Positions 14,889 to 23,369 of a DNA stretch of 32,041 bases are shown here, piece after piece. A model generated the notes under the pieces. It did no database searches. It saw only the letters and a list, made by a program, of their open reading frames with translations, and had not been told where the DNA came from. Location: the NCBI GenBank assembly GCA_903907955.1, contig CAIVPZ010000132.1, forward strand, positions 1-32,041, given 5' to 3'. Every line of letters begins with the position of its first letter. The first letter of the stretch is position 1. Position numbers and translations under genes: made by a program. The stretch is from an uncultured Acetobacteraceae bacterium (GTDB lineage: Bacteria; Pseudomonadota; Alphaproteobacteria; Acetobacterales; Acetobacteraceae).

Positions 14889-16823
14889 CTATTCCCCAAG
14901 CCCCATCTGGATGTAGCCGGACGGGCAGACGTCGCGGCAGATGTGGCAGCCGACGCATTTCGTGTAGTCCGTTTCCACGTAGCGGCCCGGTGCCCGCTCG
15001 GCCTGCGGCACCCGCGCGATCGCATCCTGCGGGCAATAGATCATGCAGCTGTCGCATTCCATGCACAGGCCGCAGCTCATGCAACGCTTTGCCTCGGCAA
15101 CAGCCTGCTCGGCGGCGAGCGGGACCAGACGCTCGCCGAAATCGCCGAGCACCGCCCCGCCCACGCTGCGATGCGTGCGCTCGTTGCGGGGGACGGTGGC
15201 GAAATGCCCGAGGAACAGCGCCTCGTGCGGGATGATTTCGTGCGCCGCGCGGTCTTCGTAGTTGTGCACGGCGAAGTCGGAGTCGGCGGTGCCGCGGATC
15301 GGCCCCGGTGCCGGCTCGGGGGCGAGCCCGGCGGCGGCGAGGCGGTCGATCATGTCGAAATGCACGACATCGACGCGCGGCCGGCGGCCTTGTTCCTCGC
15401 CGCGCAGAAAGCGATGGATGCTCTCGGCGGCGATGCGGCCATGGCCGATCGCGGTGGTGAGAAGATGCGGGCGGACGATGTCGCCGCCGGTGAATTCGCC
15501 CGGCCGCCCCGGCACGGCCAGACTGCGATCGGCCTTGATGAAGCCGCGCCCGTCATCGAGCCCGGCGAGGCCCTCAAGATCGCCGCTCTGGCCGATGGCT
15601 GAAACAACCAGATCGCAAGGGATCTCGAACTCGGTATCAGCGATCGGGATTGGCCGCATGCCGTCCATGGTGCATTGGCACATGCGCAACGCGCAGGCGC
15701 GACCGTCGGCGTCCTTCAGCACCTCCAGCGGCATGATGCCGGCGCGGATTTCTACCCCCTCCGCATGGGCATCGGCGATCTCTTGCGCGGCGGCGGTCAT
15801 CTGATCGACCGGGAAAAGAGAGGTCAGCACAACCGTTGCGCCCTCCCGCCGTGCCGTGGTGGCGACGTCATGCGCGGTGTTGCCGAGTACAGACTGGTCG
15901 GGATGGTCCTTCGCATGGCTCTGCGTGATATGGCCGAGTCGGCGCGCGACGGAGGCGACGTCGATCGAGGTGTCGCCGCCGCCCACCACCACTACGCGAT
16001 GCGCGACCGCGTCGAGCTGGCCTTCGTTGAACGCCCGGAGGAATTCGACGCCGGTGATGCAGTTCGCCGCATCCGCACCGGGCACCGGCAGCCGGCGGCC
16101 GCTATGCGTTCCCAGCGCCCAGAAGATGGCATCGAAACCGCGCTTCAAATCTTCCATGCTCACGTCGCGGCCGATGCGGGTGGACAGGCGCGGCTCAATG
16201 CCCATGGCCAGGATGCGGGCGATCTCGCCGTCCAGCACGTCGCGCGGGGTGCGATAGCCCGGAATGCCGTAGCGCATCATGCCGCCGAGTGCCGCATGAT
16301 CGTCGAAGATCGTCACGGCGTGGCCGCGGCGGCGCAGGTGATAGGCCGCCGACAGCCCGGCCGGACCGCCGCCCACCACCGCCACACGCTGGCCCGTCTC
16401 GGTGTCGGGCGGCGGGAAGGCGATGTTGTTTGCCAGCGCCCAGTCGCCGATGAAATGCTCGACGGCATTGATGCCGACGTGGTCCTCGATCTCGTTGCGG
16501 TTGCAGGCGTCCTCGCACGGCGCCGGGCAGACCCTTCCCATCACCGCGGGGAACGGATTGGCCGCGGTCATGCGGCGAAAAGCGACTTCCTGCCAGCTCA
16601 TGCCGTCCGCCGGCTTGTCGAGGCCGCGCACCGCCGCGAGCCAGCCACGGATGTCCTGGCCGGACGGACAGGCGCCCTGGCATGGCGAGGTGCGATGCAC
16701 ATACACGGGGCATTTGTGCGACGCCCCCGCAGTGAAGATCTGCTCCTGCCAGGGGGGCGGCGCATGATCGCCGTCGCGGTAGCGACGGAAGGTGAAAGCG
16801 TGCGTCCCGGCGTGCTCGCTCAT
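14889..16823 (-). CDS. dsrL: DsrL, iron-sulfur flavoprotein NAD(P)H oxidoreductase
   Basis: A 644-residue GltD-like flavoprotein. The N-terminal Fe-S region contains CQGACPSG and CPAPCEDACNRNE. An FAD fold follows (VVGGGPAGLSAAYHL, about residue 150), then a second nucleotide-binding fold (VVVVGGGDTSIDVASVA, about 280), then a C-terminal two-cluster ferredoxin domain (CMSCGLCMECDSCMIYCP and CVGCHICRDVCP). DsrL is essential for the oxidative Dsr pathway: it interacts with DsrAB and couples sulfane sulfur oxidation to NAD(P)+ reduction. Its presence with dsrEFH, and the absence of dsrD, marks the pathway as sulfur-oxidising. It lies 21 bp after dsrK. Confidence 0.95.
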   Translation of the reverse strand: MSEHAGTHAFTFRRYRDGDHAPPPWQEQIFTAGASHKCPVYVHRTSPCQGACPSGQDIRGWLAAVRGLDKPADGMSWQEVAFRRMTAANPFPAVMGRVCPAPCEDACNRNEIEDHVGINAVEHFIGDWALANNIAFPPPDTETGQRVAVVGGGPAGLSAAYHLRRRGHAVTIFDDHAALGGMMRYGIPGYRTPRDVLDGEIARILAMGIEPRLSTRIGRDVSMEDLKRGFDAIFWALGTHSGRRLPVPGADAANCITGVEFLRAFNEGQLDAVAHRVVVVGGGDTSIDVASVARRLGHITQSHAKDHPDQSVLGNTAHDVATTARREGATVVLTSLFPVDQMTAAAQEIADAHAEGVEIRAGIMPLEVLKDADGRACALRMCQCTMDGMRPIPIADTEFEIPCDLVVSAIGQSGDLEGLAGLDDGRGFIKADRSLAVPGRPGEFTGGDIVRPHLLTTAIGHGRIAAESIHRFLRGEEQGRRPRVDVVHFDMIDRLAAAGLAPEPAPGPIRGTADSDFAVHNYEDRAAHEIIPHEALFLGHFATVPRNERTHRSVGGAVLGDFGERLVPLAAEQAVAEAKRCMSCGLCMECDSCMIYCPQDAIARVPQAERAPGRYVETDYTKCVGCHICRDVCPSGYIQMGLGE

Positions 16824-16844
16824 CGCTTTTTTTCTCTCCTGCGC

Positions 16845-18335
16845 TCAGCCCAGCCGGATTGCCTGGCCGACGAGCTGGTGCAGCGAAACGACCATCTCCA
16901 TCGGGAATCCATAAGCCGGCAGCACCTTGGCGAACTGCGTCTTGCAGATGGCGCAGATTGCCGCCATGTGGGTGACGCCTTGCTGCTCGACCACTTCCTT
17001 CAGTGCCTGCATGCGCGGCCGCGCGCCTTTGATGCGCAGTTCAAGCAGATCGTCGGTCAGCAGCCCGCCGCCGCCACCGCAGCAAAACGTCCGGTCATGC
17101 GTGGTATCCCGGTGCATGTCCACGAAGCTGGGCACGGCGGCTTTGATCACTTCGCGCGGCAGCACGAACTGGCCGCCGGGAGCATCGCCCATACGCGAGG
17201 CACGGGCGACGTTGCAGGAATCGTGGAAGGTGACCGTCTTTCCCGCGTTGGCGTCGCGGTCAAGCACGATGCCGCGGCGGCGGATCAGCTCGTGCGTCAC
17301 TTCCACGATGTGCTGCGGCACCGGGTAGGCAGGGTCGAGGAAGTCCCATGGCCCGGCCAGCGTGTTCAGGAATGCGTAGGCAACGCGCCAGGCATGGCCG
17401 CATTCCCCAAACACGATGCGCTTCACACCGAGCTCGACCGCCGCCTGGCGGATGCGCTGCGCGATCTTGTGCATCTGCTCGTAGGAGCCGATGAACAGCG
17501 CGAAGTTGGCCGCCTCGGAGGCGTGCGAACTGAGCGTCCACGAAATCCCGGCCTGATGGAACACCTTGGCATAGCCGATCAGCCCATCGACATGCGGCTC
17601 GGCGAAGAAATCCGCCGAGGGCGTCACCAGCAGCACGTCGGCGCCATGCACATCGAGCGGGAACTTCACCGCCGCCCCGCTCTGCTCGAGCACATCCTCC
17701 TCAAGCCCTTCGAGCGTGTTGGCCAGTGCCGGCTCGGGCAGGCCGAGATTGTTGCCGATCTTGTGGACCTTGCCGATGATCTCGTTGCTGTATTTCTGGC
17801 CGAGCCCGATCGCATCCATGATCTCGCGGGCCGCCATGGAAATCTCGGCGGTGTCGATGCCGAACGGGCAGAACACCGAACAGCGGCGGCATTGCGTGCA
17901 CTGGTGGAAATAGGTGTACCACTCCTGCAGCAGCGCCTCGTCCATGTCGCGGGCACCGACATGCCTGCCGAGCAGCCGGCCCGCGACGGTGAAATGCCGG
18001 CGGTAGAGCGATCGCAGCAGGTCCTGCCGCGCCACAGGCATGTTGTTGGGATCACCGGTGCCGATGAAAAAGTGACACTTGTCGGCGCAGGCGCCGCACT
18101 TGACGCAGGAGTCGAGAAAGACCCGCAGCGCGCGCGAGCGCTCCAGCAATTCGCCGAGTTTCTCAACCGCGCGCCGCTCCCAGTCCGGCACACGCTCGGC
18201 AGGAAAGCCGAGCGCCTGGTTGTGCGCCGGCGCGGCGACGTAAGGGCGGCTGTGCGCCATCGCACCAGGGACCAACGCCGGCGGAGCGGCAAGCTCCACC
18301 TCATCGGCGAGCGGCGGCGGCTCGAATGCGCTCAT
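16845..18335 (-). CDS. dsrK: DsrK, HdrD-like catalytic subunit of DsrMKJOP
   Basis: A 496-residue cytoplasmic iron-sulfur protein related to heterodisulfide reductase HdrD. Two ferredoxin motifs, CVKCGACADKCHF and CTQCRRCSVFCPFG, lie in the first 45 percent. The C-terminal CCG-type region, with DSCNVARASRMG and FCCGGGGGLL, should bind the special [4Fe-4S] cluster acting on the DsrC disulfide/trisulfide. It receives electrons from DsrC chemistry and passes them to haem b of DsrM. The start is the ATG at 18335, which overlaps the dsrM stop as ATGA; the frame is open further upstream across dsrM but is not coding there. Confidence 0.95.
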   Translation of the reverse strand: MSAFEPPPLADEVELAAPPALVPGAMAHSRPYVAAPAHNQALGFPAERVPDWERRAVEKLGELLERSRALRVFLDSCVKCGACADKCHFFIGTGDPNNMPVARQDLLRSLYRRHFTVAGRLLGRHVGARDMDEALLQEWYTYFHQCTQCRRCSVFCPFGIDTAEISMAAREIMDAIGLGQKYSNEIIGKVHKIGNNLGLPEPALANTLEGLEEDVLEQSGAAVKFPLDVHGADVLLVTPSADFFAEPHVDGLIGYAKVFHQAGISWTLSSHASEAANFALFIGSYEQMHKIAQRIRQAAVELGVKRIVFGECGHAWRVAYAFLNTLAGPWDFLDPAYPVPQHIVEVTHELIRRRGIVLDRDANAGKTVTFHDSCNVARASRMGDAPGGQFVLPREVIKAAVPSFVDMHRDTTHDRTFCCGGGGGLLTDDLLELRIKGARPRMQALKEVVEQQGVTHMAAICAICKTQFAKVLPAYGFPMEMVVSLHQLVGQAIRLG

Positions 18336-19060
18336 TGTCCGCCTCCGGCCAGCGTGCGGGCCCAGCGCGCCGGTCGGCGATAGCGGCGCGACCCGTCGGG
18401 TTGGTTGCGCGTCGGGCTGAACACCAGGCCCGGTGCGTGCAGCAGCTTGCTGAACGGCACAATGGCCAGCAGCAGGATCGCCAGCAGCAGATGCAGCAGG
18501 AATGTCGGGTCCGGCGGCAGCCCTTCCGGCGCGGCACGCCAGATGCTGGTGAGGAACGCCTTCACCGCCAGGATATCGGTGTGCAGAAGGTATGTTGTGA
18601 CCAGCCCGCTGGTGCCAATCGCCAGCAGCAGGACCAGGACGGCAACGTCGCCGGTCCGCGTCACCATGCGTACGCGCGGGACAAGAAAGCGGCGTGCGAG
18701 GAGGAAAAGCAGCCCCGCCATCATCATCCAGCCCGCCAGCCGGCCGACCGGCTGGATCGCCACCAGCCATGCCGGCGGCACCGCAACCACGTAGCGCAGG
18801 TGCCGCAGCAGCACGAGAGCTAGGCCCAGATGGAACGCCATGGATGCCACCCAGAGCGGCTTGTCGGCGCGGAACAGGCTGTGGAACAGCAGCATCTCGC
18901 GGCCGACCCGCATGGCAGCGCCGCCGCGCGTCAGCGGCGCCGGCATGGTCGGGATGGACAACGGCACCGGGGCGGCAAGCCACAGCGCGACGCGATACGC
19001 CAGGCCGGCGGCGAGCATCGCCGTCGCCAGCACCAGCAGGATCGCTGCGATCGCGCTCAT
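18332..19060 (-). CDS. dsrM: DsrM, NarI-like haem b membrane subunit
   Basis: A 242-residue membrane protein with about five to six hydrophobic helices and histidines typical of NarI-like dihaem b subunits (for example FHSLF, AFHLGLALVLLRHLRY, LLHLLL). It forms the DsrMK module with the overlapping dsrK gene and exchanges electrons with quinone. The gene starts 24 bp after dsrC. The C-terminus is arginine-rich and cytoplasmic, where DsrK docks. Confidence 0.92.
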   Translation of the reverse strand: MSAIAAILLVLATAMLAAGLAYRVALWLAAPVPLSIPTMPAPLTRGGAAMRVGREMLLFHSLFRADKPLWVASMAFHLGLALVLLRHLRYVVAVPPAWLVAIQPVGRLAGWMMMAGLLFLLARRFLVPRVRMVTRTGDVAVLVLLLAIGTSGLVTTYLLHTDILAVKAFLTSIWRAAPEGLPPDPTFLLHLLLAILLLAIVPFSKLLHAPGLVFSPTRNQPDGSRRYRRPARWARTLAGGGQ

Positions 19061-19084
19061 GTCACGCCCCCCCCGCTTGCCGTC

Positions 19085-19423
19085 TCAGACGCAGCCGGTA
19101 GGCTTCGGCAGGCCGGCGATCTTGCAGGCCTGCTTGGCCGGCCCGTACGGGAACAACTCGTACAGATACTTGTTGCTGGCCTTCTCCGGGCCGAGCTTCT
19201 TGCCGATCGCCTTGGTCAGCACGCGCACTGCCGGAGCGATCTGATATTCCTGGTAGTACTCGCGCAGGAAGTTAACCACCTCCCAGCGCTCAGCCGTCAT
19301 CGGCAGGCCCTCGGCCTCGGCGATGATGCCGGCGACGGCCTCGTTCCACTGGCCGATATCGGTCAGGTAGCCTTCCTCGTCATGCGCGATGGTTTTGCCA
19401 TCCACCTGATACGCTGCGTCCAT
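19085..19423 (-). CDS. dsrC: DsrC sulfur-carrier protein
   Basis: A 112-residue DsrC/TusE protein. The C-terminal arm ends in ACKIAGLPKPTGCV, with both reactive cysteines, C100 and the penultimate C111, separated by ten residues. The presence of both cysteines makes this a true DsrC, able to form the internal disulfide or trisulfide, rather than TusE or a regulatory paralogue. It accepts sulfur from DsrE, presents it to DsrAB, and interacts with DsrK. The segment ERWEVVNFLREYYQEYQIAP (residues 45-64) is characteristic. The gene follows dsrH by 12 bp. Confidence 0.96.
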   Translation of the reverse strand: MDAAYQVDGKTIAHDEEGYLTDIGQWNEAVAGIIAEAEGLPMTAERWEVVNFLREYYQEYQIAPAVRVLTKAIGKKLGPEKASNKYLYELFPYGPAKQACKIAGLPKPTGCV

Positions 19424-19435
19424 GTCACTCTCCCT

Positions 19436-19738
19436 TCAAAGCCAGGCTTGCACAGGGCCTTTTTCGACGGCGAGATCGACGAAGCCGCCGTAGTCGATCA
19501 CCGTCACGCCCTTTACCAGCGCCGTATTCTCCAATCCGCGCGCGGCCAGGTCGGGACCAAGCACGGAGACCTCGAAACGCTGCGCCGCCGATGTCATGGC
19601 GTCCGCCAGCGTGGTTCCCGCGAGCGCGGCATAGACGGCGTCCTCGATAAGCAGAATCGCCGCGCCGGGAACCGCCCGCTTCAGGCAGGCCTCCAGCGTG
19701 TTGCGTTCGAACGGCGATTTGTTGACCGTGTGCAGCAT
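19436..19738 (-). CDS. dsrH: DsrH (TusB-like) subunit of DsrEFH
   Basis: A 100-residue member of the DsrH/TusB family. It starts MLHTVNKSPFERNTLEACLK, with the conserved cysteine at residue 18 (C20 in Allochromatium numbering), and ends in the usual aromatic Trp-Leu tail. It joins DsrE and DsrF in a 2:2:2 hexamer that delivers sulfur to DsrC. It lies 11 bp after dsrF and 12 bp before dsrC. Confidence 0.92.
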   Translation of the reverse strand: MLHTVNKSPFERNTLEACLKRAVPGAAILLIEDAVYAALAGTTLADAMTSAAQRFEVSVLGPDLAARGLENTALVKGVTVIDYGGFVDLAVEKGPVQAWL

Positions 19739-19749
19739 ATGTCGGTTCC

Positions 19750-20136
19750 TCAGGCGGTCAGCACGACGTCCATGCCGTCCATCAGCCGCGCCATGTCGGC
19801 GCGGGCGATGACCTCGACAGGGATCACCAGGTCTTGCTCGGACAGTCCGCGCTCCGCGAGCGATTCACCCTCGACGTAGATTTTCTCGACGCCATAGCCT
19901 TCCAGCGCGCGGTAGGTCTTCGAGAAATCCTTCATCTCCAGCACGCCGGGCATCTGCCCGCGGCGAAGCTGCCAGACGCCATCGTCGAGGAACGCGACAT
20001 GGACGTCCTGGTCGAACATCGCGGAGATCAGCACCATCTCCAGCACTTCGAGGGCATACACCGTGCCGTGCGGCGCCTTACGGTTGACGACCATGAACCG
20101 CTTGGTGACCGTCCCGTCCGTATCCTGCTCGTTCAT
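19750..20136 (-). CDS. dsrF: DsrF (TusC-like) subunit of DsrEFH
   Basis: A 128-residue member of the DsrE/F-like family, without the active cysteine of DsrE, as expected for DsrF. The recognisable core is RKAPHGTVYALEVLEMVL followed by VAFLDDGVWQL. I chose the ATG at 20136; the frame is open for 14 more codons upstream, but these overlap the end of dsrE and are not conserved in type. It is the structural partner of DsrE and DsrH in sulfur relay. Confidence 0.92.
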   Translation of the reverse strand: MNEQDTDGTVTKRFMVVNRKAPHGTVYALEVLEMVLISAMFDQDVHVAFLDDGVWQLRRGQMPGVLEMKDFSKTYRALEGYGVEKIYVEGESLAERGLSEQDLVIPVEVIARADMARLMDGMDVVLTA

Positions 20137-20146
20137 CGCTGCCCCC

Positions 20147-20506
20147 TCAATCGCCGAAGACCATGGTGCGGTCGGCATCGATGCCCGCCTCGATCAGTTG
20201 GCCGAGGCCGGTGATGCGGAACCCCGGCGCAATCACCGCCTCGGTGACGCCGCGCCGCAGCCCGGCGGCGACACACACCGCCAGATCGACGCTGTGCTCC
20301 TCGGCAAGCTTCGACCAGCGCGTGACGATGTTGCGCTCGTCGGCCTGTGGGGCGGAGTGCCGATGCGCGTTGTGCACGCCGTCATAGTAGAAGAACACGC
20401 GCAGCACTTCATGTCCGCGTGCAAGCGCCGCACGCGCGAACTGATACGCCGTGTCAACCGCCTGGTGATTGAAGGGGCCTTCGTTGACAAGGATGGCGAA
20501 CTTCAT
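20147..20506 (-). CDS. dsrE: DsrE, sulfurtransferase subunit of DsrEFH
   Basis: A 119-residue DsrE protein. The active-site cysteine is C78 in LAVCVAAGLRRG, the same position as the catalytic Cys78 of Allochromatium DsrE. The start MKFAILVNEGPFNHQ and the segment VLRVFFYYDGVHNA are typical. It takes sulfane sulfur from TusA and passes it to DsrC. The gene begins 12 bp after dsrB. Together with dsrFH it is a marker of the oxidative direction. Confidence 0.95.
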   Translation of the reverse strand: MKFAILVNEGPFNHQAVDTAYQFARAALARGHEVLRVFFYYDGVHNAHRHSAPQADERNIVTRWSKLAEEHSVDLAVCVAAGLRRGVTEAVIAPGFRITGLGQLIEAGIDADRTMVFGD

Positions 20507-20518
20507 CCGAAGCGTCCC

Positions 20519-21589
20519 TCAGAATCGGAGTTGCGCGGAGGCGTTCAGGCTCGCGCGCGCGCCCCGCCATGTCTCGATGTGGAACTTGGTGAACGGCAGA
20601 TCGGTGACCTCGAAGAAGCGCGGCCAGCCGATGCGGTCGATCCACTCCGACATGCGCTCCCACGGCCGGGCACCGACCTTGTAGGCGTGCAGGATCTTCA
20701 TCACGATGTCGGTGGCTTCCGGCCAGCGCGGCGGATTGTTGGGAATGCCCGCGGCCACCAGCTTGTGGAAGGTCGGCTTGGTGCGCGTGGAGGAATGCTT
20801 GCCGCCCACCCAGATCGCCAGCTTGCTGTGCTCGGGATCGTTGATCTGCATGGGCGGGCAGGGCGGATAGCAGGCGCCGCAGCAGACGCATTTCTTCTCG
20901 TCCACCTCCAGGCTCGGCTTGCCATTCACCATGGCCGGCCGGATCGCCGCCACCGGGCAGCGCGCGACCACGGCGGGGCGCTCGCACATCTGCGCCACCA
21001 GATCGTGGTTGATCACCGGCGGCTTGGTGTGCTGGACGTTCACCGCGATGTCGCCCTGGCCGCCGCAGTTGATCTGGCAGCAGGAGGTGGTGATCTTGAC
21101 CTTGTTCGGCATTTCCTCGTGGCGGAACTCGTGGATCATCGCGTCCATCAACGCCTTGACCACACCGGAGGCATCGGTGCCGGGAATGTCGCAGTGCAGC
21201 CAGCCCTGGGTGTGCGAGATCATCGACACTGAATTGCCGGTGCCGCCGACCGGGAACCCTTCCGCTTCCAACCGCGCCACCAGAGGGGCCACCTTGGCTT
21301 CATCGGTGACCATGAACTCGATATTGGACCGCGTGGTGAAGCGCATGAATCCATCGGCGCATTCGTCGCCGATCGCACACAAGCGGCGAACGGTGAACAC
21401 GTCGAGCTGGCGCTGCGTGCCGGCCTTCACCGTCCACACGGTCTCGCCGCTGGCGGCGACATGGCGCAGCACGCCGGGTCGCGGGCGGTCGTGCCAGCGC
21501 CACGTTCCATAGTTGCGCTTGAGCACAGGGTGCATGTACGGGAACGGGTCGGGGACGCCGCTCTCGATCGGGATATGCGGTTCGGCCAT
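20519..21589 (-). CDS. dsrB: DsrB, dissimilatory sulfite reductase beta subunit
   Basis: A 356-residue beta subunit. The sirohaem-[4Fe-4S] site includes TTSCCQINCGGQGD (about residues 155-168), and the ferredoxin insert is KKCVCCGACYPPCPPMQI after CPVAAIRP. In the reverse pathway the alpha2beta2 enzyme oxidises DsrC-bound sulfane sulfur to sulfite in the cytoplasm. The gene lies 30 bp downstream of dsrA with GAGG upstream of the ATG. The reading frame is complete and has normal length. Confidence 0.97.
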   Translation of the reverse strand: MAEPHIPIESGVPDPFPYMHPVLKRNYGTWRWHDRPRPGVLRHVAASGETVWTVKAGTQRQLDVFTVRRLCAIGDECADGFMRFTTRSNIEFMVTDEAKVAPLVARLEAEGFPVGGTGNSVSMISHTQGWLHCDIPGTDASGVVKALMDAMIHEFRHEEMPNKVKITTSCCQINCGGQGDIAVNVQHTKPPVINHDLVAQMCERPAVVARCPVAAIRPAMVNGKPSLEVDEKKCVCCGACYPPCPPMQINDPEHSKLAIWVGGKHSSTRTKPTFHKLVAAGIPNNPPRWPEATDIVMKILHAYKVGARPWERMSEWIDRIGWPRFFEVTDLPFTKFHIETWRGARASLNASAQLRF

Positions 21590-21619
21590 TGTTCTGTTCC
21601 TCCCGTCGATGTCGCGCGG

Positions 21620-22876
21620 CTAGTCCGCGGCCTCGGCGCTGCCCTTGCGGGCGCGCCATTTCGCCGCCTCTTCTTCCCAGCCATCGGTGCGCACATAGGA
21701 ATTGGTGCGCGGATGGCTGACCATGTTCGGATCGAGCTCAAGCCCGACCGCTTCCAGCAGGTTTACCAGGCCGATGCGTTCGATGGACTCGCCGATGCGC
21801 TCATGCTCCAGCGCATTCTCGACGAAGAAATCCACCACGCGACGGGCGAGGTCTAGCAGTGCCTCGTAATCCTCGTCGGTTTCCAGCCGCAGGAACGGCA
21901 CGATCACCGTGCCCATCTGGTCGCCGATCTTCAGCGTGCGCTTGCCGCCCAGCAGGATCGTCACACCGCGTTCGTCGCCGGGTTTGATCGCCTTGGTCAT
22001 CGCGTTGATGCAGTGCATGCAACGCACGCAGCTTTCGCCGTCGAAGGCCAGCGTGTCGTCGTCGTTCAGCGACAGCGCGCGGGTCGGACACATGGCGATG
22101 ACCTGGTCGATCATCCATTTGCGGCCGTTCTTCGCAACGTACGTCTTCACTTCGTCCTGGTCGATCCGCAGATCATCGCGCCACGTGCCGATCACCGCGA
22201 AGTCGGAGCGCTGGATGGCGTTGGCGCAGTCATTCGCACAGCCGGAGAATTTGAACTTGAACTTGTACGGCAGCGACGGGCGGTGCATCTCGTCGAGGAA
22301 GGAATTGACGATCATGCGCATGGCGCGCGCCTCGTCGAAGCAGGACTGCTCGCAGCGGGCCGCGCCCACACAGGATATCGATGTCCGCACGCCCGCCCCC
22401 GCGCCGCCGAGATCGAAGCCGAGCGCGTTGAATTCCTCAAAGCAGGGCTGCACGTTCGCGGTGCGGATGCCCTGGAACATGATGTCGCCGGACTGGCCAT
22501 GCAGCGCGACCAGGCCGGAGCCGTACTTCTCCCAGATGTCGCAGAGCTGGCGCAGGATGTCGGTGGTGTAGTGCATGCCCGCGGGTGGCATGATGCGCAG
22601 CGTATGGAACTCGGCGGACTCAGGAAACTCGCCGGCCAGTTCGGAGAAGCGCGGAATGACGCCGGCGCCGTAGCCGCGCACGCCGACAGTGCCGCCCTTC
22701 CAATAGCCCTTGCGTGTCTCGTACGAACGCTCAAGCTGGCCGAGCAGGTCCTTCATCATCGGCGCGTATGGCTTGTCCTCGGCGGCGGCGAGCCGCTTGA
22801 GGCCGGAGACGAAGCTGGGCCACGGTCCGCTCTCGAGTTCATCGAGCATCGGCGTCGCCGGCATTTCTTTGGACAT
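21620..22876 (-). CDS. dsrA: DsrA, dissimilatory sulfite reductase alpha subunit
   Basis: A 418-residue alpha subunit. The sirohaem-[4Fe-4S] ligands are visible as C-x5-C in SCVGAARCEQSC and C-x3-C in FSGCANDCANA. The ferredoxin domain includes CPTRALSL and CVRCMHCINAM. With DsrB it forms the central enzyme. GGGAGA precedes the ATG. It is the first gene of a minus-strand unit running about 14.5 kb to the DUF1641 gene. No dsrD occurs nearby; with dsrEFH and dsrL present, the oxidative type is clear. Phylogenetic placement of DsrAB would identify the lineage. Confidence 0.97.
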   Translation of the reverse strand: MSKEMPATPMLDELESGPWPSFVSGLKRLAAAEDKPYAPMMKDLLGQLERSYETRKGYWKGGTVGVRGYGAGVIPRFSELAGEFPESAEFHTLRIMPPAGMHYTTDILRQLCDIWEKYGSGLVALHGQSGDIMFQGIRTANVQPCFEEFNALGFDLGGAGAGVRTSISCVGAARCEQSCFDEARAMRMIVNSFLDEMHRPSLPYKFKFKFSGCANDCANAIQRSDFAVIGTWRDDLRIDQDEVKTYVAKNGRKWMIDQVIAMCPTRALSLNDDDTLAFDGESCVRCMHCINAMTKAIKPGDERGVTILLGGKRTLKIGDQMGTVIVPFLRLETDEDYEALLDLARRVVDFFVENALEHERIGESIERIGLVNLLEAVGLELDPNMVSHPRTNSYVRTDGWEEEAAKWRARKGSAEAAD

Positions 22877-22971
22877 TTCGACCCGTCTCCCTCGACCCGC
22901 GACGGCGCGCGGGCGCCGCGATGATTGCAGAACGGTCAGGACGGGCGGCGAGGGGAAGACATGAGACGCGC

Positions 22972-22987
22972 GACTCCCGCGGGAGTC
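22972..22987. promoter_or_regulatory. Perfect 16-bp palindrome upstream of dsrA
   Basis: GACTCCCGCGGGAGTC lies 96-111 bp before the dsrA start and about 150 bp before the divergent small gene. It is a perfect inverted repeat without spacer in the only sizeable gap (about 260 bp) of the locus, so it could be an operator. It could equally be a chance GC palindrome. Confidence 0.4.
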
Positions 22988-23135
22988 ATGCCGCGGTTGG
23001 CGGCGTTGACTGGACGTCCTTCCCTACGCGCGACCCGGCTTCCCCGACCGGTCGTCTGGCCCCTTTGGCGAGGCCTTACCCAACTTCATAGCCACGTGGT
23101 ATTTGTTTGGCAAGGCGGTAAATTAGGAAATGATA

Positions 23136-23369
23136 ATGCATCCACAGGACGAATCCGGCAGTGCGGAGATTACTAAAATCGGACGCACGACCGCCCCGTG
23201 GGGGCGCGAACTGGTGGTACAGGCGCTCGCCTACGACAGCGGCATGCGGCTCGCGCGGCTGCGCATCCGCGAAGGCCATCGCTTCACCATGCTCGATCTC
23301 GACGCCGCTACCGTCGAGTGGCTTGCAGCGGCGCTGCGACAGGCACTCGGTCAGGCAACGGCGGAGTGA
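23136..23369 (+). CDS. Small protein of unknown function between dsrA and cobA
   Basis: A 77-residue protein. AGGA sits seven bases before the ATG at 23136; an ATG at 23130 is the alternative. The sequence looks genuinely protein-like: a predicted beta-rich N-terminal half (RELVVQALAYDSGMRLARLRIREG, given in parts as residues about 21-44) and an amphipathic helix (ATVEWLAAALRQAL) at the end. There is no cysteine and no transmembrane segment. I have a faint memory of similar small proteins in sulfur oxidisers but cannot name the family. It is divergent from dsrA and overlaps the convergent 3' end of cobA by 19 bp. Its place between two co-functional genes suggests a link to sulfur oxidation. 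Confidence 0.65.
   Translation: MHPQDESGSAEITKIGRTTAPWGRELVVQALAYDSGMRLARLRIREGHRFTMLDLDAATVEWLAAALRQALGQATAE

Noticed and set aside
13371-15602. A plus-strand open frame of about 740 codons opposite dsrP, dsrO, dsrJ and dsrL
   Set aside because: Shadow frame with low-complexity composition; all recognisable motifs are on the minus strand.
15675-18383. A plus-strand open frame of about 900 codons opposite dsrL and dsrK
   Set aside because: It is the antisense shadow of GC-rich coding DNA. The opposite strand carries clear Fe-S and FAD motifs, while this frame is rich in Arg, His, Ala and Gly with no domain.
20519-22876. Assimilatory sulfite reductase or reductive-type Dsr
   Set aside because: Separate DsrA and DsrB with ferredoxin domains exclude the assimilatory type. 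Presence of dsrEFH and dsrL and absence of dsrD exclude the reductive type.
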